A stretch of DNA of 64,000 bases from Anarhynchus alexandrinus (lineage: Eukaryota; Chordata; Aves; Charadriiformes; Charadriidae), in assembly GCA_008711295.1 (NCBI GenBank), contig VUYV01000081.1:1879408-1943407 (forward strand), in the 5' to 3' direction. The position numbers were made by a program, and so were the translations under genes. The notes under the pieces are model-generated. The model had not been told where the DNA came from, searched no databases, and saw only the letters and a program-made list of their open reading frames with translations. Positions 48,734 to 62,653 of this stretch are shown here, piece by piece. Each line of letters begins with the position of its first letter. Positions within the stretch are counted from its first letter, which is position 1.

Positions 48734-50883
48734 AAGCTCTCCAGCTACTCTCTTTTCCCCCACGGGGACACTGCTGCTTTGATCGCTGAAGCAGTGATTT
48801 TTACAGAAGCTTCAGCCAGAAAGGTTTCCTCCTTCTCTCTGAAATCCTGGGCCAAACAGCTGGGCAAACTCCTGGCGAGCGAAGGCTCGGGATGCTCCTG
48901 CCAACACTGTGACAGCTGATTTGGGGACGGCGGGGGAGAGGGGAAGGGAATACCAGGTTACACAAGGTGAACTCCCATCCGCCTCTCCAGCCCCCGAGTC
49001 CCTGTCCAGCCTTGTTCCACGTAGAAGTAGCGAGAGGTGTCCAAGAGCCTATTTTTATTATTTTAAATTGCTTCTGAAGTTTCTTGGGGTTTTTATGGCA
49101 CTTACAGTCTTGCATTTGTTGCCTTTGTGGGAGGCCGAAAACTTGATGGATTTATTCTTGCAGTAAGAGGAAATGCCTAAACACAACTTTGAGGACTTCA
49201 TTACTGCAACGCCTCTTAGGCAAATGGTTTACGAAGGTTTGTAAACAGGAGAGAATTCAATATTTATTTTAGATGTTAAGGAATAGGGTAGAGCATAAGC
49301 CAGTTGCTAAGTTAAAATAGTCAGCCAGTTGGCAAAAACATTTTTTCCTATGGTTGTCTATTAGGATTTCTTGTTCTGTGGAGCATCTCTTACCAGCTCT
49401 TGGATTTTCATCAACCGCTTGTCCAATTCAGTTTAGTAACGTGTCTCAATGCGCTTCCAGGATATCAGAGCAGACGTACTAAATTTCCCCATAAAGCCAA
49501 TGCTCACCAGTGAACTGCCACAATGCATTTGACACTTCATCTCCTGTTGTTCTCCCTGGGAAGGGAGAACAGAGGCTCTCTAGGGTGCCAGAAGTGAGTG
49601 CAGCCCAGAAGGTTCCCGTTTGGAGGCAAGGACACTTCAAGACTTTCTAAAAGCGCTCTGCTCACCTTTGTTCTTAATGGACTGTATTTTTATAATAGTG
49701 TACAGATGAAATACTCAACTATCTCTTCCCAGTAAAGCTTCAAATCCTTCCAAGTAATGATTTTTTCCCTTCAGAGTGATGCCAAGTCAAAAAAATACCG
49801 TCACACTGGTAAATATAGATACGTCTAACACTATAGACACTTGAGACGCAGCATAGGTACTCCTAACCTGAAAACATGCCATGTTCCAAACAAAGACACC
49901 AACAGATCAAAAAGTGTTTGCGACAAAGGTGCAACAGAAGATGACAACAGCAATAACAAATACTTTTCACCTAACAAAGCAGACCTAACTTATTTAACCC
50001 CTCTGGAGATAAAGAGAAGGAACTACTATAGCTGACTCCAACTAGGTGAGTTAATATCCCTTTAGGTGATTTTCTAAGTTTACGAGATCTCAGTGTCAGA
50101 CTTTGACTAAATTTCTAAGGGGAGACGTTTGAAGTGCCGAAGGAAAGGACAGTGCTAATCCTATAGCTGCGAACGGAGCATGTTCTGATGCAGAGTTAAA
50201 TTTCACCAGTATGTGCGCTTGAAACAGAACTACCTTTAAACGGATACCAGCATTTCTAAAACTCAAATAAGCTCATTCATCCGCAACCATGCCAGCTGCC
50301 CGCTAACACCCATCGTAGCCATGGGTACTTTAAATCAGTGGCCTATTTTCACACTACTTAGCATTCAGCATGCAAGTCCAGAAGTTTTGTCCAGAGCCTT
50401 TAAATGAAGCAAGACTAGACTTGGCTTTGCTCACAGGTATTGTCGCCAAGACCATTGGATGTCAACCCACACAGCCAGGCCAAAACCTAATCAGGTAATT
50501 AGTTTCAGTTGAATATAGTGTTCCACGCTTCCTTTCGAACTGTTCTCATGTTATTCTGCACTGATGGCTGCATTTCAGTAGTAGATAAAACAACTGATCC
50601 CCACTGCTTTGCGTTTTATACAGAAAGGGGAGGAAAAAACCCAGGAGCTACACGCCTACGTGTCCTGGAAAAAGACAGAGGTGAGCTCTCCACAAAATGC
50701 CTTATGCCAACACTCCTCAGGCACACTCTTCTGCTCTCCTCTTGAAACACGAGCCCACAAAGCAATTGTGATAACTCTGCTGTCCTTCAGGGAGGAGGCT
50801 TGGCCCTTTTCAGCAGGGATACCTCCTCTGCAGGCTCATTTCCCTGATCCTGGCGGGGAAGAGGATAGTGCAGGTTCAGAGAG

Positions 50884-50910
50884 GACAGACAGACAGACAG
50901 ACGGACAGAC
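50884..50910 (+). repeat. GACA tetranucleotide microsatellite
   Basis: About six to seven units of GACA with one GACG variant. Intronic. Confidence 0.9.
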
Positions 50911-52655
50911 GCGCTCTTTCCCCCACCCCTTCCTCTTTTCTATGGGAAACCCTGTCCTACCCCACCCACCCTCTCATCACAAAACCCAAGTTGAAACCAT
51001 TCCCCCCCCAAACCCCAAGGATGGGGTCAAGTCGAAAGCCTTCGGAGGCATTCAGGAAAGCTGACAGAGAGCTAACAACTCGAAGTCTGCAATATAGAGA
51101 AATATTATAGTAGCTTTCTAATTACTGAAATAGTTTTATGTAGGCATGGAGAGCCATTCAACTGAGTAAGTAGGATTTATTCAGTAAGTCTATGTTTATA
51201 ACTAATAAAGCATTATTAATGAAAGCCACTATTGTAAGGTTATAAACCAAATGCGGCAGCACATGTTAGCAAGTACTTCTACAGACAGGTAGGAACACAC
51301 CACCTATTTCTGCCATTGATCCTTATCAAACCTGGACCTTAAAGTGTTTACATAATAGAATAATAATCTATTTTACACCAGCAGGTCAAATGTGCATCCT
51401 GTCAGATCGTGGAATTTCTAATCACAGGGTTGCCCCTTACTAGCCTGCAAATCACCCCTTTCTAAGCCCTGGCACACAAACCCCCTATTCAAGCAAGTAA
51501 GGGTGCAAACAAGGTCACCTGGTGCCAGCAACATGCCAAGGACTACGTATATTTTCAGCGCTCACATGCAAGGAGACGAGAAACCTCAGTACTCTTCAGA
51601 GACCGTTTTGGTAAACTCAGCCTGAATGCAAAGCGACGTGGTGAACGCTGCCTGCCTGCAGACAGAGCGGGAGGAGAAGGAACACCAAACGTACCGCAGA
51701 AGAATCCGGCGTCTGGCAAGAACAGGGCAGCTCTGCCCTACTTAAGACGTCACAGAATGTGGCAGCACGTGGCTGAGACCGAGCAAGCGAGAGGCCAACG
51801 CCTCTGAAGCCTGCACAAACGCCGGCCTGGGCCCACCACTCCCACAGCACCGGGGGTCCCCGTGGCAGAGCTGGTGGCGGCTCCCCTGTGACAGTTTTCA
51901 GCTTCTCCAAGCGTCATCGCCAGCTGCTGCCAGTCCCCCCCCAACCCCTTTTTTCCCAGTGCGTGAGCTGGTGCAGAAAATAACTTAACCTTAGAGCAGA
52001 CACCAAACAAGGCCTCGCTGCTTCTACGTCTCACACGCTAAGTTTTTATCTCTTTGAGATAAGGAAATCAGCATCAAGTCTGAGTTCATAAACTCATTGA
52101 ACCCGTCACGCTGGAGCTGGGCTGTCAGGTACCCAGGCGTGTAAAAAAAAAACCCTTGGCCAAGGAGGCGAGAACGCCGAGATCCAGCTCTGTAATCTGG
52201 AGAGGTCAGGGCGCGCAGCTAGGAGGGGAAGACCCAGGATCACCGTGTCTGCCCTTAGCTTTATTTCTTCTTTGTATCCAATTACTGCGTAACATAAAAT
52301 ATCTCCCGCGGCAGGCTCCCTCTTGCATACCGACCTTCTGGCCCTATAACTCATGCATTCTTGAAAGCAATCCAGCTCCGGAGCAGGACAGGCAGTAGCG
52401 TAACCCCCAAAATAGCCTATAGATTTGTGGTTAGGGCACTTCTCTGGGAACTGGAGTATTGCATTCGACCTCAGAATTCAAGCTAATCATTTTTGGAGAA
52501 GTCCCCCAAGGCAGAGGTGGGTGCTGTGGCCTGAAAGGCAGGGCAGGAGGTAGCGGCGGCGCCCGGCTGTGCTGAGTGACTGCGCCACCGTTTCTGCTGC
52601 TTTTCAACGGCGTGACCAATTTGTCAGCTCAGGATGCAGTTTCTGACTAGAAATT

Positions 52656-53038
52656 GATGATGCGAGGGCTGGAGCACCTCTCCTGTGAGGAGAGGCTGAA
52701 AGAGTTGGGGCTGTTCAGCCTGGAGAAGAGAAGGCTCCGGGGAGATCTTAGTGCGGCCTTCCAGTCCCTAAAGGGGCTACAGGAGAGCTGGGGAGGGACT
52801 TTTTACTGGGGCATGGAGTGATAGGACGAGGGGGAATGGCTTCAAACTGGAAGAGGGCAGGTTTAGATTGAACATGAGGAAGAAGTTTTTCCCTGTGAGG
52901 GTGGTGAGGCACTGGCCCAGGTTGCCCAGAGAGGTTGTGGAGGCCCCATCCCTGGAGGTNCCTGCCCATGGCAGGGGGGTTGGAACTCAATGATCTTCAG
53001 GGTCCTTTCCAACCTAAACCATTCTATGATTCTATGAT
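52656..53038 (+). mobile_element. CR1 retrotransposon, 5'-truncated, with internal deletion and a single N
   Basis: It encodes [25 protein letters not shown] and later ORF2 blocks, and ends with two ATTCTATG octamers. At 52960 a single N joins GGAGGT to CCTGCC. Compared with the 4.57 kb copy, about 55 bp are missing there, between two GGAGGTGT direct repeats. The 5' end is at CR1 consensus GATGATGCG. Antisense to GREM2. Confidence 0.96.
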
Positions 53039-55023
53039 AAATTCCTGTTCCGTAGATCAGCCTACTTCAGGGTTGCAGGCGGACAGAAAGAGAGGGACGT
53101 GACTGGAAGATTGCTGTGGTATTTTGTTAGCTGCTCAGGAAATCAGCAGGTGTGAGACCCATTTGTTTGGTTCAGCATCCAACACCTACAAAGCACTCGG
53201 CGCTCTCAGCGTTCCTGGGAGCATCCAACTCTCCGATCCAGGTATGACACACAACCATCTCCTCTGCACCAGGCCTTCCTGCGAGGGGTTCAGAAAAAAA
53301 GCCATGGCCAACGGTTTAAAAAAATACATCTGCAAAACCTGTCTTACCATGGAACTTGAGCGCCTACCTGTTTAGCTTAGTCACAGGATGGATTCAGCCT
53401 GTAAATACACATGGACAAAGATTTAGTACTATAGACAGATCTATCCTACACCCATCAGAAGTACCATAAAATCCAACGACTGGGAAGATGATAAACAAAT
53501 TCAGAGACACTTTACTTTTTGAAAATTTTGAATTTAATTAACAGATAAAGAGTTTGCCTTGGAAAATAGTTTCTCTTCAACTACCAGCAAAAGGCAGGCA
53601 CTATAGGCTAAATTAAATCAGGTACAGTTCTGTGGCACAGTACATACACAGTCACATTTGACCACCGGCATCACTCTCTTCCAGTTTCCATCCTGCAAAC
53701 TCCAGAGACACAACAGCTGTCCTCCGGCATCAACCATTCAGCTGACTGTGGGAATCCCTGTTCCCAAAAAATTCGCTACTCCCCACTTACTTTCGTATTA
53801 GACCTAGTCAAAAAAGAATCTGTATAAACCAGCCGTACATATATTAACGTAAGAACACAGTGTACATTGTCAGTTCTCAGCATTTAAGAGGGGACACAAG
53901 AAGCGTTCCTTGAAGACAAGCCAGGCAATAACTTTTCAAAGAACTAAAACTTGGCTTTAGCAACAGATGTGGGAAGCCAGGAAATAGCAGATTCTCTACC
54001 AGGAAGCCAAAAATGCTATTTATTTAATTTATTAATAGTTAGGCATGATTCTAATGGTACAACGTTCACATAAAGTCTATACAAATCAGGCATCTTTGTG
54101 CAAGGAAGGCATTTGGTGCTAACTTCTCCCTTTTAAGTATCCTTTGGAAACTATTGCTCCTGTGTCTCAACAACGTCAGCAATAACTGAGCACTGTACTG
54201 TATCTTTCTTTTTGCAGAGTAAATCATTCCATCATTAATAGATTCTCATTATTAAACTGCCAAGACTGAAGCCATCCACAACAACAAAACGTGTAGCAGG
54301 CTGAGGAGATGGGGTTGGCGAGGAGGAAAACTTAAAAAAAACCCTCAGAAAACCCAGTACTGCAGCTAGAATGTGTTACTCGGATACAAAATCTCCGCAT
54401 TTTAGCAGTAAAGAGGAGTTACCATGGACTAGGAATACTAAGCATCGCTTTTTAAAACCACTGCACGCAACACCAAAGGGAAGAATTGTTTAAAAAACAA
54501 TAATTAATGCCATTACAAGCAGAAGTTTTTCCATTCTTGCCCTCTAAGAACCTTCTATAGTGATCTGAGAGAAAGCTATTTCATTGCATCACAGCCCTAG
54601 CAGTAGGTGGTAGAGGGAGAAAACATTTCTTTCAGACTTAATAAACTCCTTGTACCCTTGCTGGCCGGCTTGGATGGAGATTTCTCCATCCCTCCCACCA
54701 AGGAGACACCCCCCCTTCTGTTTCCCTTGCACCAACACCTCTCCCCCAGAGAGGACCAAGCAAGCCCACAGGGAACACCACGAAGCTTTGAAGGAAACAG
54801 GAAAGGTGTCCCCGCAGTCTGCATGCCTCAGGAACCCTACTGTCCTCTCCAGGCTCTTGTTCTGGTTTTGAAAGGGGGGGGGTTCACTGATGCCAGCCCG
54901 CATTCCTCAGGAGAGGACAGCGTTTCCTCCATAATTCCACAACTTAGAAGTTCTCCTTGTCAAGAGAGTTCCTGAAGACACTGAACTTAAAATACTGAAA
55001 AACAGAGTACACATCATTGACAG

Positions 55024-55058
55024 AGTACATAGAAAAAAGACATAGTACATAGAAAAAA
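55024..55058 (+). repeat. Tandem repeat, 20-bp period, about 1.8 copies
   Basis: AGTACATAGAAAAAAGACAT is followed by a partial second copy. Intronic. Confidence 0.8.
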
Positions 55059-56099
55059 GGCACCAGTGGGGACAGTCTATGCTAACGTAAAGCTGATTGA
55101 CAACTCAGAGGTTGTTGCTTTATACTAATTTCAGGTCTCACTATAGATTTGCACCCAAGAGCTTTATCTTGAATTTGCCCCAAAGAGGCTGGGAGTTTAG
55201 AAGAATTCCTGGTCCGTGCACAAAAACATAAGAGGAATCAAGGACTCAACCAATTACTCCTGTCATATTCAGCAATGTGTAGTCTGTCAGATAGGTTATT
55301 TTTAGGACAGGAACGATTATGAAGAAAACCTGAAGGTAAACACCCTTGGCACTAAACCTAACCAGCTCAAATGTTGGGGTTTTGCTTCGCATTTTGCCCT
55401 CAATCTTTCTTATCTGCCTTTACTGCCTCCAGAAATTCATGTTTATAACCATTGACCCATTCCTTCTTTCAGGAACTTCAGACGAGCTCATTTGAAAAAG
55501 GTTTGAATGCAGCTGCTCACTTCATCAGAGTTAAGAGATCGCGTTACTCCAGTGCTCCTCTTTGCACTGACATCCTGCCAGGAAGTATATTGATTTAAAT
55601 ACTGTATTACCGATCTATGGTATTAGACTCTCCACAGGCTGAATCCTTCTTATCTTGCATAGCTTCTAAACCTGTGCTTCACTATTTTTTTTTAAGTAGT
55701 ATTAGTATTGGAGGAATTGAGAGAAGTTTCTCATTTTTCAAGGCCGGGACAAGGAGTTTATGAGAAGAGTAACTGGAGATTTCATTAGCTGAGATATCAG
55801 TTTTTATCTTTTATATCCAAGATGTGAACTAGAGTTCCAGAAGATGTGGAGGGGGGGAGCGTGAAGTATTGGTGAAGTCAGCCCTGGTACTTTCCTTTGA
55901 GATACATCCACTAACACTTATATCCATGACATACACCAATGCTTCCCGAAAAACACATACACATCTAATAAATGCAATTACTGAGGCAATCACCCAACTA
56001 GAATAAAATAGTGAAGAAAACCACGCTCCAACTTTAGGGTTTTTTAAGGATAAATCTTAGCCAGGTATTAAGTGTATTAATTGTAGCTTAATTAGCCAG

Positions 56100-56123
56100 T
56101 GCTTCACTGTATTAAGTGAAGCA
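56100..56123. repeat. Perfect 9-bp inverted repeat
   Basis: TGCTTCACT and AGTGAAGCA flank a 6-nt loop. Short enough to arise by chance. Confidence 0.6.
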
Positions 56124-59100
56124 AGACATTATCAACTACATACAGCCCTGTTTTTATCAGTAGCAAAGATTTGATTCCACAACTGTGTCAGCAATTATCA
56201 TTTTAACACAGGAAAAGTATAATAAAGAGGAAGAAAACCTGCAAGAAATGTAAAAGCTAAGTCATCCCACAGCAGCTCTGGTAACGCAGCAATGCCATTT
56301 TTAGGGGAAACACGAATACACAGAACTGACTGAATACTAACAGGTAACTGGACAAAGGCTTTTTGGAATACTGTTATGATTAAAACTCCTAAATTTTGTT
56401 GCAATTTCAGCTTCAGGAACTTGTGGTTTTAGAGCCAACCACAGACAAATGTCTGCCTGGTGAGCACATGTGAATTGTCCCAAGCAGAGTGAGATGTCCT
56501 ACTCAGAAGTGACTGGGTAGTCATCAGTACTGGCAGCACATGCAACACGGGGGAAAAAAGGGGGAGTGGGAGGAGGGAAAAACCCACAAAATAAAAACAG
56601 ATTTCTGCTTGCCGTCCATGAGGTTGATTTTCTTTCTCCCAACCTGGTTTTGGAGAACGCTACAGTCAGGGGGTGGGAGGAATAAATAAAAGAAAACTCC
56701 TTGGATACAGGGAGAACAGCTTTCTGGAAAGGACTGAAAGTTAGCTCTCCTATAGACTGAAAAAATGTCTCTGCAAGAGTGAACCAGGTTGAAAAGACAC
56801 TTGCTCTCCTTCTCAGTGTCCCTCAGCTTTTCAGCATCAGGTAAAGAGCCCCAACTAGGCAAGTCAGTTCTGTTTGCACATGAACATTTCGTCCAGCAAG
56901 CAATAATAGCCTACATTTAACTTTATTCTTCTGTGCAGAAGGCAGCTGGTACACTCCCATTTGGCAGTGTTTCATTCAGGAGACAACAGCAGACTTCTGC
57001 CCTTGGGAAACTAAAAACGAAATCAGAGGGGAAGCAGTGGCTTGAGCAAATGTCTTCATTTGTGACCATCCCTCAGCCTGCTGGAAAGGAGGAGAGTCAA
57101 CACAAGAATGGGGAAAGTTCAGCATTTAAATACAATAGCTCATTTCATTGCTTCCTCACTGGAGAATCGATACTACAAAAGACTATTTTGCAATGAGTAG
57201 TCTCCATTATATTTTTGTTGTTTGCATTACAACAGAACATAGAAATCTCATCCAAGACCAGTGCCTGACTAAGCAACACAACTTCAAATATTTGTAGACT
57301 AACTTGGTGAGCAACATATGGTGGGACCAGAACTGAGCACAGAGGGGAAGTGAGTTACTGGAGGTCACAAATTAACTGAGAATGGACCTTTTCCAAAGTC
57401 TTTCAGCTGCACCGCATGGCACCAATGCTCTTCCTTTTGCTGATCAATCCAGATTTGTTACCCTTAGGCAAGCTTTGCTTTAAAAACATTATACTTTTGT
57501 ATATGAAAATGGTTCTGTATGAAAATTTCCAGTATGGTTTCCCTGAGTTGTGATAGAACAGAGATGGAGTTAGAAGATCTATTGCTTTGTAGCTTCAAAC
57601 AATGCACTACTTCCTGAGCACACGGCTCATTTTCTAGCTCACAACAAGGGAGAAGACCATTAGTCTTCAACATACGTATATTACTGTACTTGCACCATTC
57701 CCAGAAGAGGGCATTTGAATGAGATCTGTTCTAGAAGAAAACTGATGCCTGTACATTAAAGCATCGCAAAAGTGCTCAAAAGAATTTCTGCTTGCTTCTC
57801 TTAATGGTCAGAGAAATGCAATTACTTCTAAAAATCAACAGGTGGCATGTAATCTTGTGTATGAGAAACACTCGATTAATCAACTGAGAAGTAACATTTC
57901 CATTTTCCAGATTTTCTGGTACTTTCAGGCTCTCTATTCAAGGCACTATCCTCAGTTACTACATTACGAGTCTTAAGTAGTCATGTTCCTGTTTGAAAAA
58001 GCTAAGATGTTATTTATAGTCTAGTGTTTATATTATAAATTTTTGTAAGCCAATATCCTATTTATAGAGCTGAAACACAGATGGTTCAAATAAGAATTGC
58101 TCTTATCTCAATATCCTACAGGCCAGCCTTTCTACTAGCTAGCATGCAAATTCCCATCCAGACAAAATTTCAGCTGTGTGTCCCACTATTTTCCAATATG
58201 CCACTTGCAAGAACCATTGCAGCTGTACTTTCATAAAGTTGTCCTAAGAATGGCATAGATTTATTCCTTCAAGAGTTTTTCATTTACATTTATTGCTGCT
58301 TAAATCTGACTGACAAAGCATCAGTCCTCCTGACTGAAACTTGCAGTAGTTCTGGGGACAGACTGCAAAAGACCTATGCTAATGAACAAATAAAAGAAGT
58401 ATTAAGCCAACTCAGCTTGTTCGTCACAACCAGGTCTATGCCACGCAAACATGGAACTAAGCACCTTAGCAGAATGATTAGTTTTGCAGAAGAGCATTTT
58501 TCTCCTCAGTGAGGCTAAAGCCAGGGAATCCTCTCATCCTTTTTTGCCTTCTCTTTGGTTAATAAGCAACACGTAATTACACACCTGACAGTTCCTCACA
58601 ATTACATCTTTTAATCCACTGGCCAAACTTCAAACAAGTTGGACAACAAGGCACTTTTGAAACTCCTCTTGCATTACACTCAGCGTGTTTTCTCCTCGGG
58701 TACCTCGGAAGGCATGAAAAATATTTCAGGGAAGGGAAAGGGGGGAACAAGTCAACGATATCCCAGTTTGGTACCAGAGGAGGCGTGAAGAGGACGTTTA
58801 GGGTTACTGTGGTGGACTGGCACACCAAACACACCCATAGAAAACCGGAGTTTGTGAGCTCTAATGTTCACGGGTAATACAAGACACCTTGAAACAACAG
58901 TGGGTCACCTCAAAGGTTTTCATACATTCTCTTGCTCAGGGTGTAAGATGGCCCAACAGCCAAGAAAAACTTATTTGCGCTATGTGTAGATGGAAGGCAG
59001 GCAGTAACGCGTCACTGCTGCACACCATACGCGGTACTACCCTTGGGTTGATCCTGTAATATTTTGTTATCCCCTTCTGTTCACAGACTTACTTGGAGAG

Positions 59101-61794
59101 TTACAAGATGTTTTCTTCTTTCCAAGCTTCTGCTTGGCTTACTTTTGCCTTTACTTTTTGCGGAGTAACCGGTGGTCCATCAGAGTCCCCATTTTACCAC
59201 TTTTGTTTCAAATGTTTAACTCGGTTGTCGGCTTTGCTCTGAAAGGAAGCCTGGTCGCTCAAGGTCTCGTATGAGAAAATTCAGGTATGCAACTGAAACG
59301 CAATTCAAACCTGTGAGAGCTGAGAAGCACAGCAACCGCATGCTCTGACGGTTGTTTGCATATGTGCATTTGGAAGCCCATAAACAAAGATGACATTTGG
59401 AGTTCAAAACCTTCAGAGTTACATGGCTTCTTGGCCACCACAGTTCACGCACCAATTGATGTCTTGATGCAAGTTCTTCAGTTTGGAACTATTCTGACCC
59501 TTATTTTCAAGCTGTTTTGTAAGATAACAAAAGGAATTTTCATGTATTTCACTACATGTCTATTGATATTTCCAAATTGACAGTAATGTTTATGACTGTC
59601 ATAGCTGTCAGCTGGACCAAAATAAATCACAGCAGCTGATGCTCAACAACTGTCAAAAGTACAGAACTTACGAGGTGCTATAAAGTCAGGAATACGAATA
59701 AAAGTGTAATTAGATATGCAATATCAACATAAACATTGCCAAATACCTAAACATTTCAATATCACTTTCTAAATATACTAGAAAACGTATAGCACACAGA
59801 AAGAATGGACAAACTACAGTTTACTCGCTGTTATTGGCAGCGCACGTCACTTAACTAAAAGACGGATTTTCAGTGAAACGCCGCAGGATGACCTGTACCA
59901 CAGGAAATTTCACATCCAAATACTGGAAACTTACTCCATCCCTCCCACTTCACACTGATGGCAACACGTGGCTGTCCCACATCTATGTTCTTGTGGCTTT
60001 GATTCATGCTCTGCTCAGTGATTCTCCCTCCGTCATTGCCCGAAGAATGTAAATATTTGTTCTGTCTGTATTCTGGTTTACAGACTTGGCCCGTTATTGA
60101 ATATGAAGGCTGTAATTCAATCATAGAAGGATCTGTTGCCATGCATAAACTGGGATTTTATGTTTTATGACTTAGGCTTTGCAGAGCAGCCGTCTTCCTA
60201 CTCTCCTCCCCCTCTGCTTGCCCATGACTGAATTATAGTTCTGTCTCTAATTGAAGCCCAGTATCATTCTATTTCGCTTCTGCCGAGAGGAAGACCAGAG
60301 CTATCACTCTGCATACACACCAAGCCACAGGAGCCTGGATGAGGTACTCTAATGACAGGTCCTCCTACACAGCACATTTGCAGTCTTTCTGCTAATTAAT
60401 TTGATTTCCTTTGTCTAGACTAACATAATACAGCAAGTTATGCTCATTTAAAGGAGGATCGTTAGCCTTTCAGCTCACTCCAAATGAGGAAGAAAGAAGA
60501 GTCAATAGAGAGGAATCCGGGGGAGACTGACTCTGTCCTTGACTACACCATTGCTTATGTTTTCACTTGACCAAGACTTTGTCTCCAGGAGAACCCGAGA
60601 CAGCACTATCATCAGAGGAGAGACTATAATCAAAATCAGATATCGTCGGTATGTGCACGGCAAGGCAGTGGCAGTTACACAGAAGGGTTCAGTCTACGAT
60701 GCACTGCAGTCAGCGGCTTTCTTCCTGGCAATCGCTTGGCATTTGCTGTTCACAGCTCCTGACATCCTCAGAGGGCTGAACAAACATGTAATTAAAAACA
60801 CACACAAGCTGGTTTCTTCGGTCTCCCTTCACATTCAGTGGTGTGCCACCGGGCTAGTAAATCAGAGGCAAAGCTATAATGGGAACTAAAGAAGTAACCC
60901 CTCGCTATTTGGAAGGCGAGACCTTCATTTGGCAGTTTTGACAACGGTTGAAACTGTGGAGCTGAACGGAGACTCAGAGCTGAGCTGTCAGACAAATACG
61001 GGACTTGGGAAATGGAGTGATGTGTGATAAACAGATGAACCGACTCAGATTTGAAAGTTCAGCCTCTGAGTCAGGTGGGCAGATCCAGTTTTAATACGCA
61101 GAAAGAAAGTGACAAGGAATCACACACCATATAGGTGCGCTGTGGAGTAGAATGAGTCCACCCATTTCTTAATAATGGCAGGGAAGATCTTTCCCTATGA
61201 TGGAAGAAGAAGGGACAAAGCCTACAGAGGCCATCACTAACCTCTTCTGCTCACAAACCCACAGAAAAGTGCTAGAGCTCCCCTTTTATGGGCTATTTCA
61301 GGACCATTTCTAGCCTTGTAACCTCAGTTGCATTTATCATCTTGCAGCATCAAAGAGGGGAAGGATTCCAACTTTGGGACTTACTGGCTCAGGGATTTTT
61401 TTTTTGGCTGATAGTAACTGGGGACCCTCTTTACATAAACACAAGCAGAAGATAAACAGCACCTAGAGGCTCTTTATTAACTTAATGTGACCTTGTTTTT
61501 TTAGTGTGCTTGGCCATGAGCCATTCATACTGTGTCACCACAGTTAAGGTTTGAATATTTTTCCATTACTCATGCTTTCAAGCTCAGTGGAGGTAGACAA
61601 TAAGTAAAAGGAAATCTAAAGATTTTTTCTCTTTGGCTCTTTCAGAAAGCTATTCTCAGAAAGGTCAGGGAGGCATCTTGGAAAGAGTTAGCCATATCTC
61701 ACTATAAATTTCAGCGTGAGATGGCAAGCTCCATTTCTCTTCCAGGTCTCTTCAAGGCCTCTTCCCCAGCTCTAACTTAGGCAGCACTTCCTTG

Positions 61795-62175
61795 AATCAT
61801 AGAATCATAGAACGGTTTAGGTTGGAAAGGACCTTGAAGACCATCGAGTTCCAACCCCCCTGCCAGAGGCAGGGACACCTCCCACCAGACCAGGCTGCCC
61901 AAGGCCACGGCCAGCCTGGCCTTGAACACCTCCAGGGATGGGGCCTCAACAACCTCTCTGGGCAACCTGGGCCAGTGCCTCACCACCCTCACAGTGAAAA
62001 ACTTCTTCCTAATGTTCAATCTAAACCTGCCCTCTTCCAGTTGGAAGCCATTCCCCCTCGTCCTATCACTCCATGCCCCAGTAAAAAGTCCTTCCCCAGC
62101 TCTCCTGTAGGCCCCCTTTAGGGACTGGAAGGCCGCAATGAGATCTCCCCGGAGCCTTCCCTTCTCTGCGCTGAA
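61795..62175 (-). mobile_element. CR1 retrotransposon, 5'-truncated, sense to GREM2
   Basis: The - strand encodes the ORF2 C-terminus without interruption ([20 protein letters not shown], then [20 protein letters not shown]). It ends with the CR1 3' block and ATTCTATG octamers at the 61.80 kb side. Little decayed. Confidence 0.96.
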
Positions 62176-62579
62176 TCTGGAGGAACAAGATGACACTTCG
62201 GGTAATCTTTGATGACCTCATGTGACTACACAGGACAAAGATGCTGAGACCCTATTTCACGTCAGTGCTTGATTTGATTGAGAGTAATGAATTGCCCAGG
62301 TGAAGTGGCCAAGACAGCTTCCTGTTTGACACAACTACAATGTTGGATACTAGCTAACATTTCCATATGGGACCAGTAAATGCAAGACTGGTTGTGAAGC
62401 GGAGGAACGAGTGATCAGAAAGCTTGCTCATTCAGGGTTTCGGTGTTTCTTTTTTCTCTTATTACAAAGTAGTCAGAGAACATGTTTTGCATTACAATTT
62501 ACACCATTTTACTAATCCTGCCACTTACGATCTGTTTCAAGCATTTATAAACCGAGATCGATCAGCTGAAGGGTTTGGT

Positions 62580-62653
62580 AAACTACTTGTAATGGTTCTT
62601 CCAGCACCAACGCAGCTTTGTGTTGGTGCTAGGAGAAGCATTACAAGTTGTTT
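62580..62653. other. Long imperfect hairpin, microRNA-precursor-like
   Basis: Two 32-nt arms (62580-62611 and 62622-62653) surround a 10-nt loop. Twenty-eight positions are Watson-Crick pairs. One of the other four becomes a G-U wobble on either strand, and the mismatches are isolated single positions with no bulges. The inner nine base pairs (GCACCAAC side with GTTGGTGC) are perfect. Complementarity stops abruptly outside the arms. Size, loop and scattered mismatches fit an animal pre-miRNA stem, but I do not recognise a known microRNA. A remnant of a palindromic mobile element is an alternative. Confidence 0.6.

Noticed and set aside
60539..60889. 116-aa + strand frame in the GREM2 intron
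   Set aside because: No recognisable domain and no splice or promoter context. Length is within chance for the window.
62580..62653. Hairpin read as a mariner-type terminal inverted repeat pair, because the inner arms contain GTTGGTGC as in some mariner ends
   Set aside because: The orientation is inside-out: that motif sits at the loop rather than at the outer ends, no TA target duplication was identified, and the similarity beyond eight bases is weak. A repeat-library search could reopen this.
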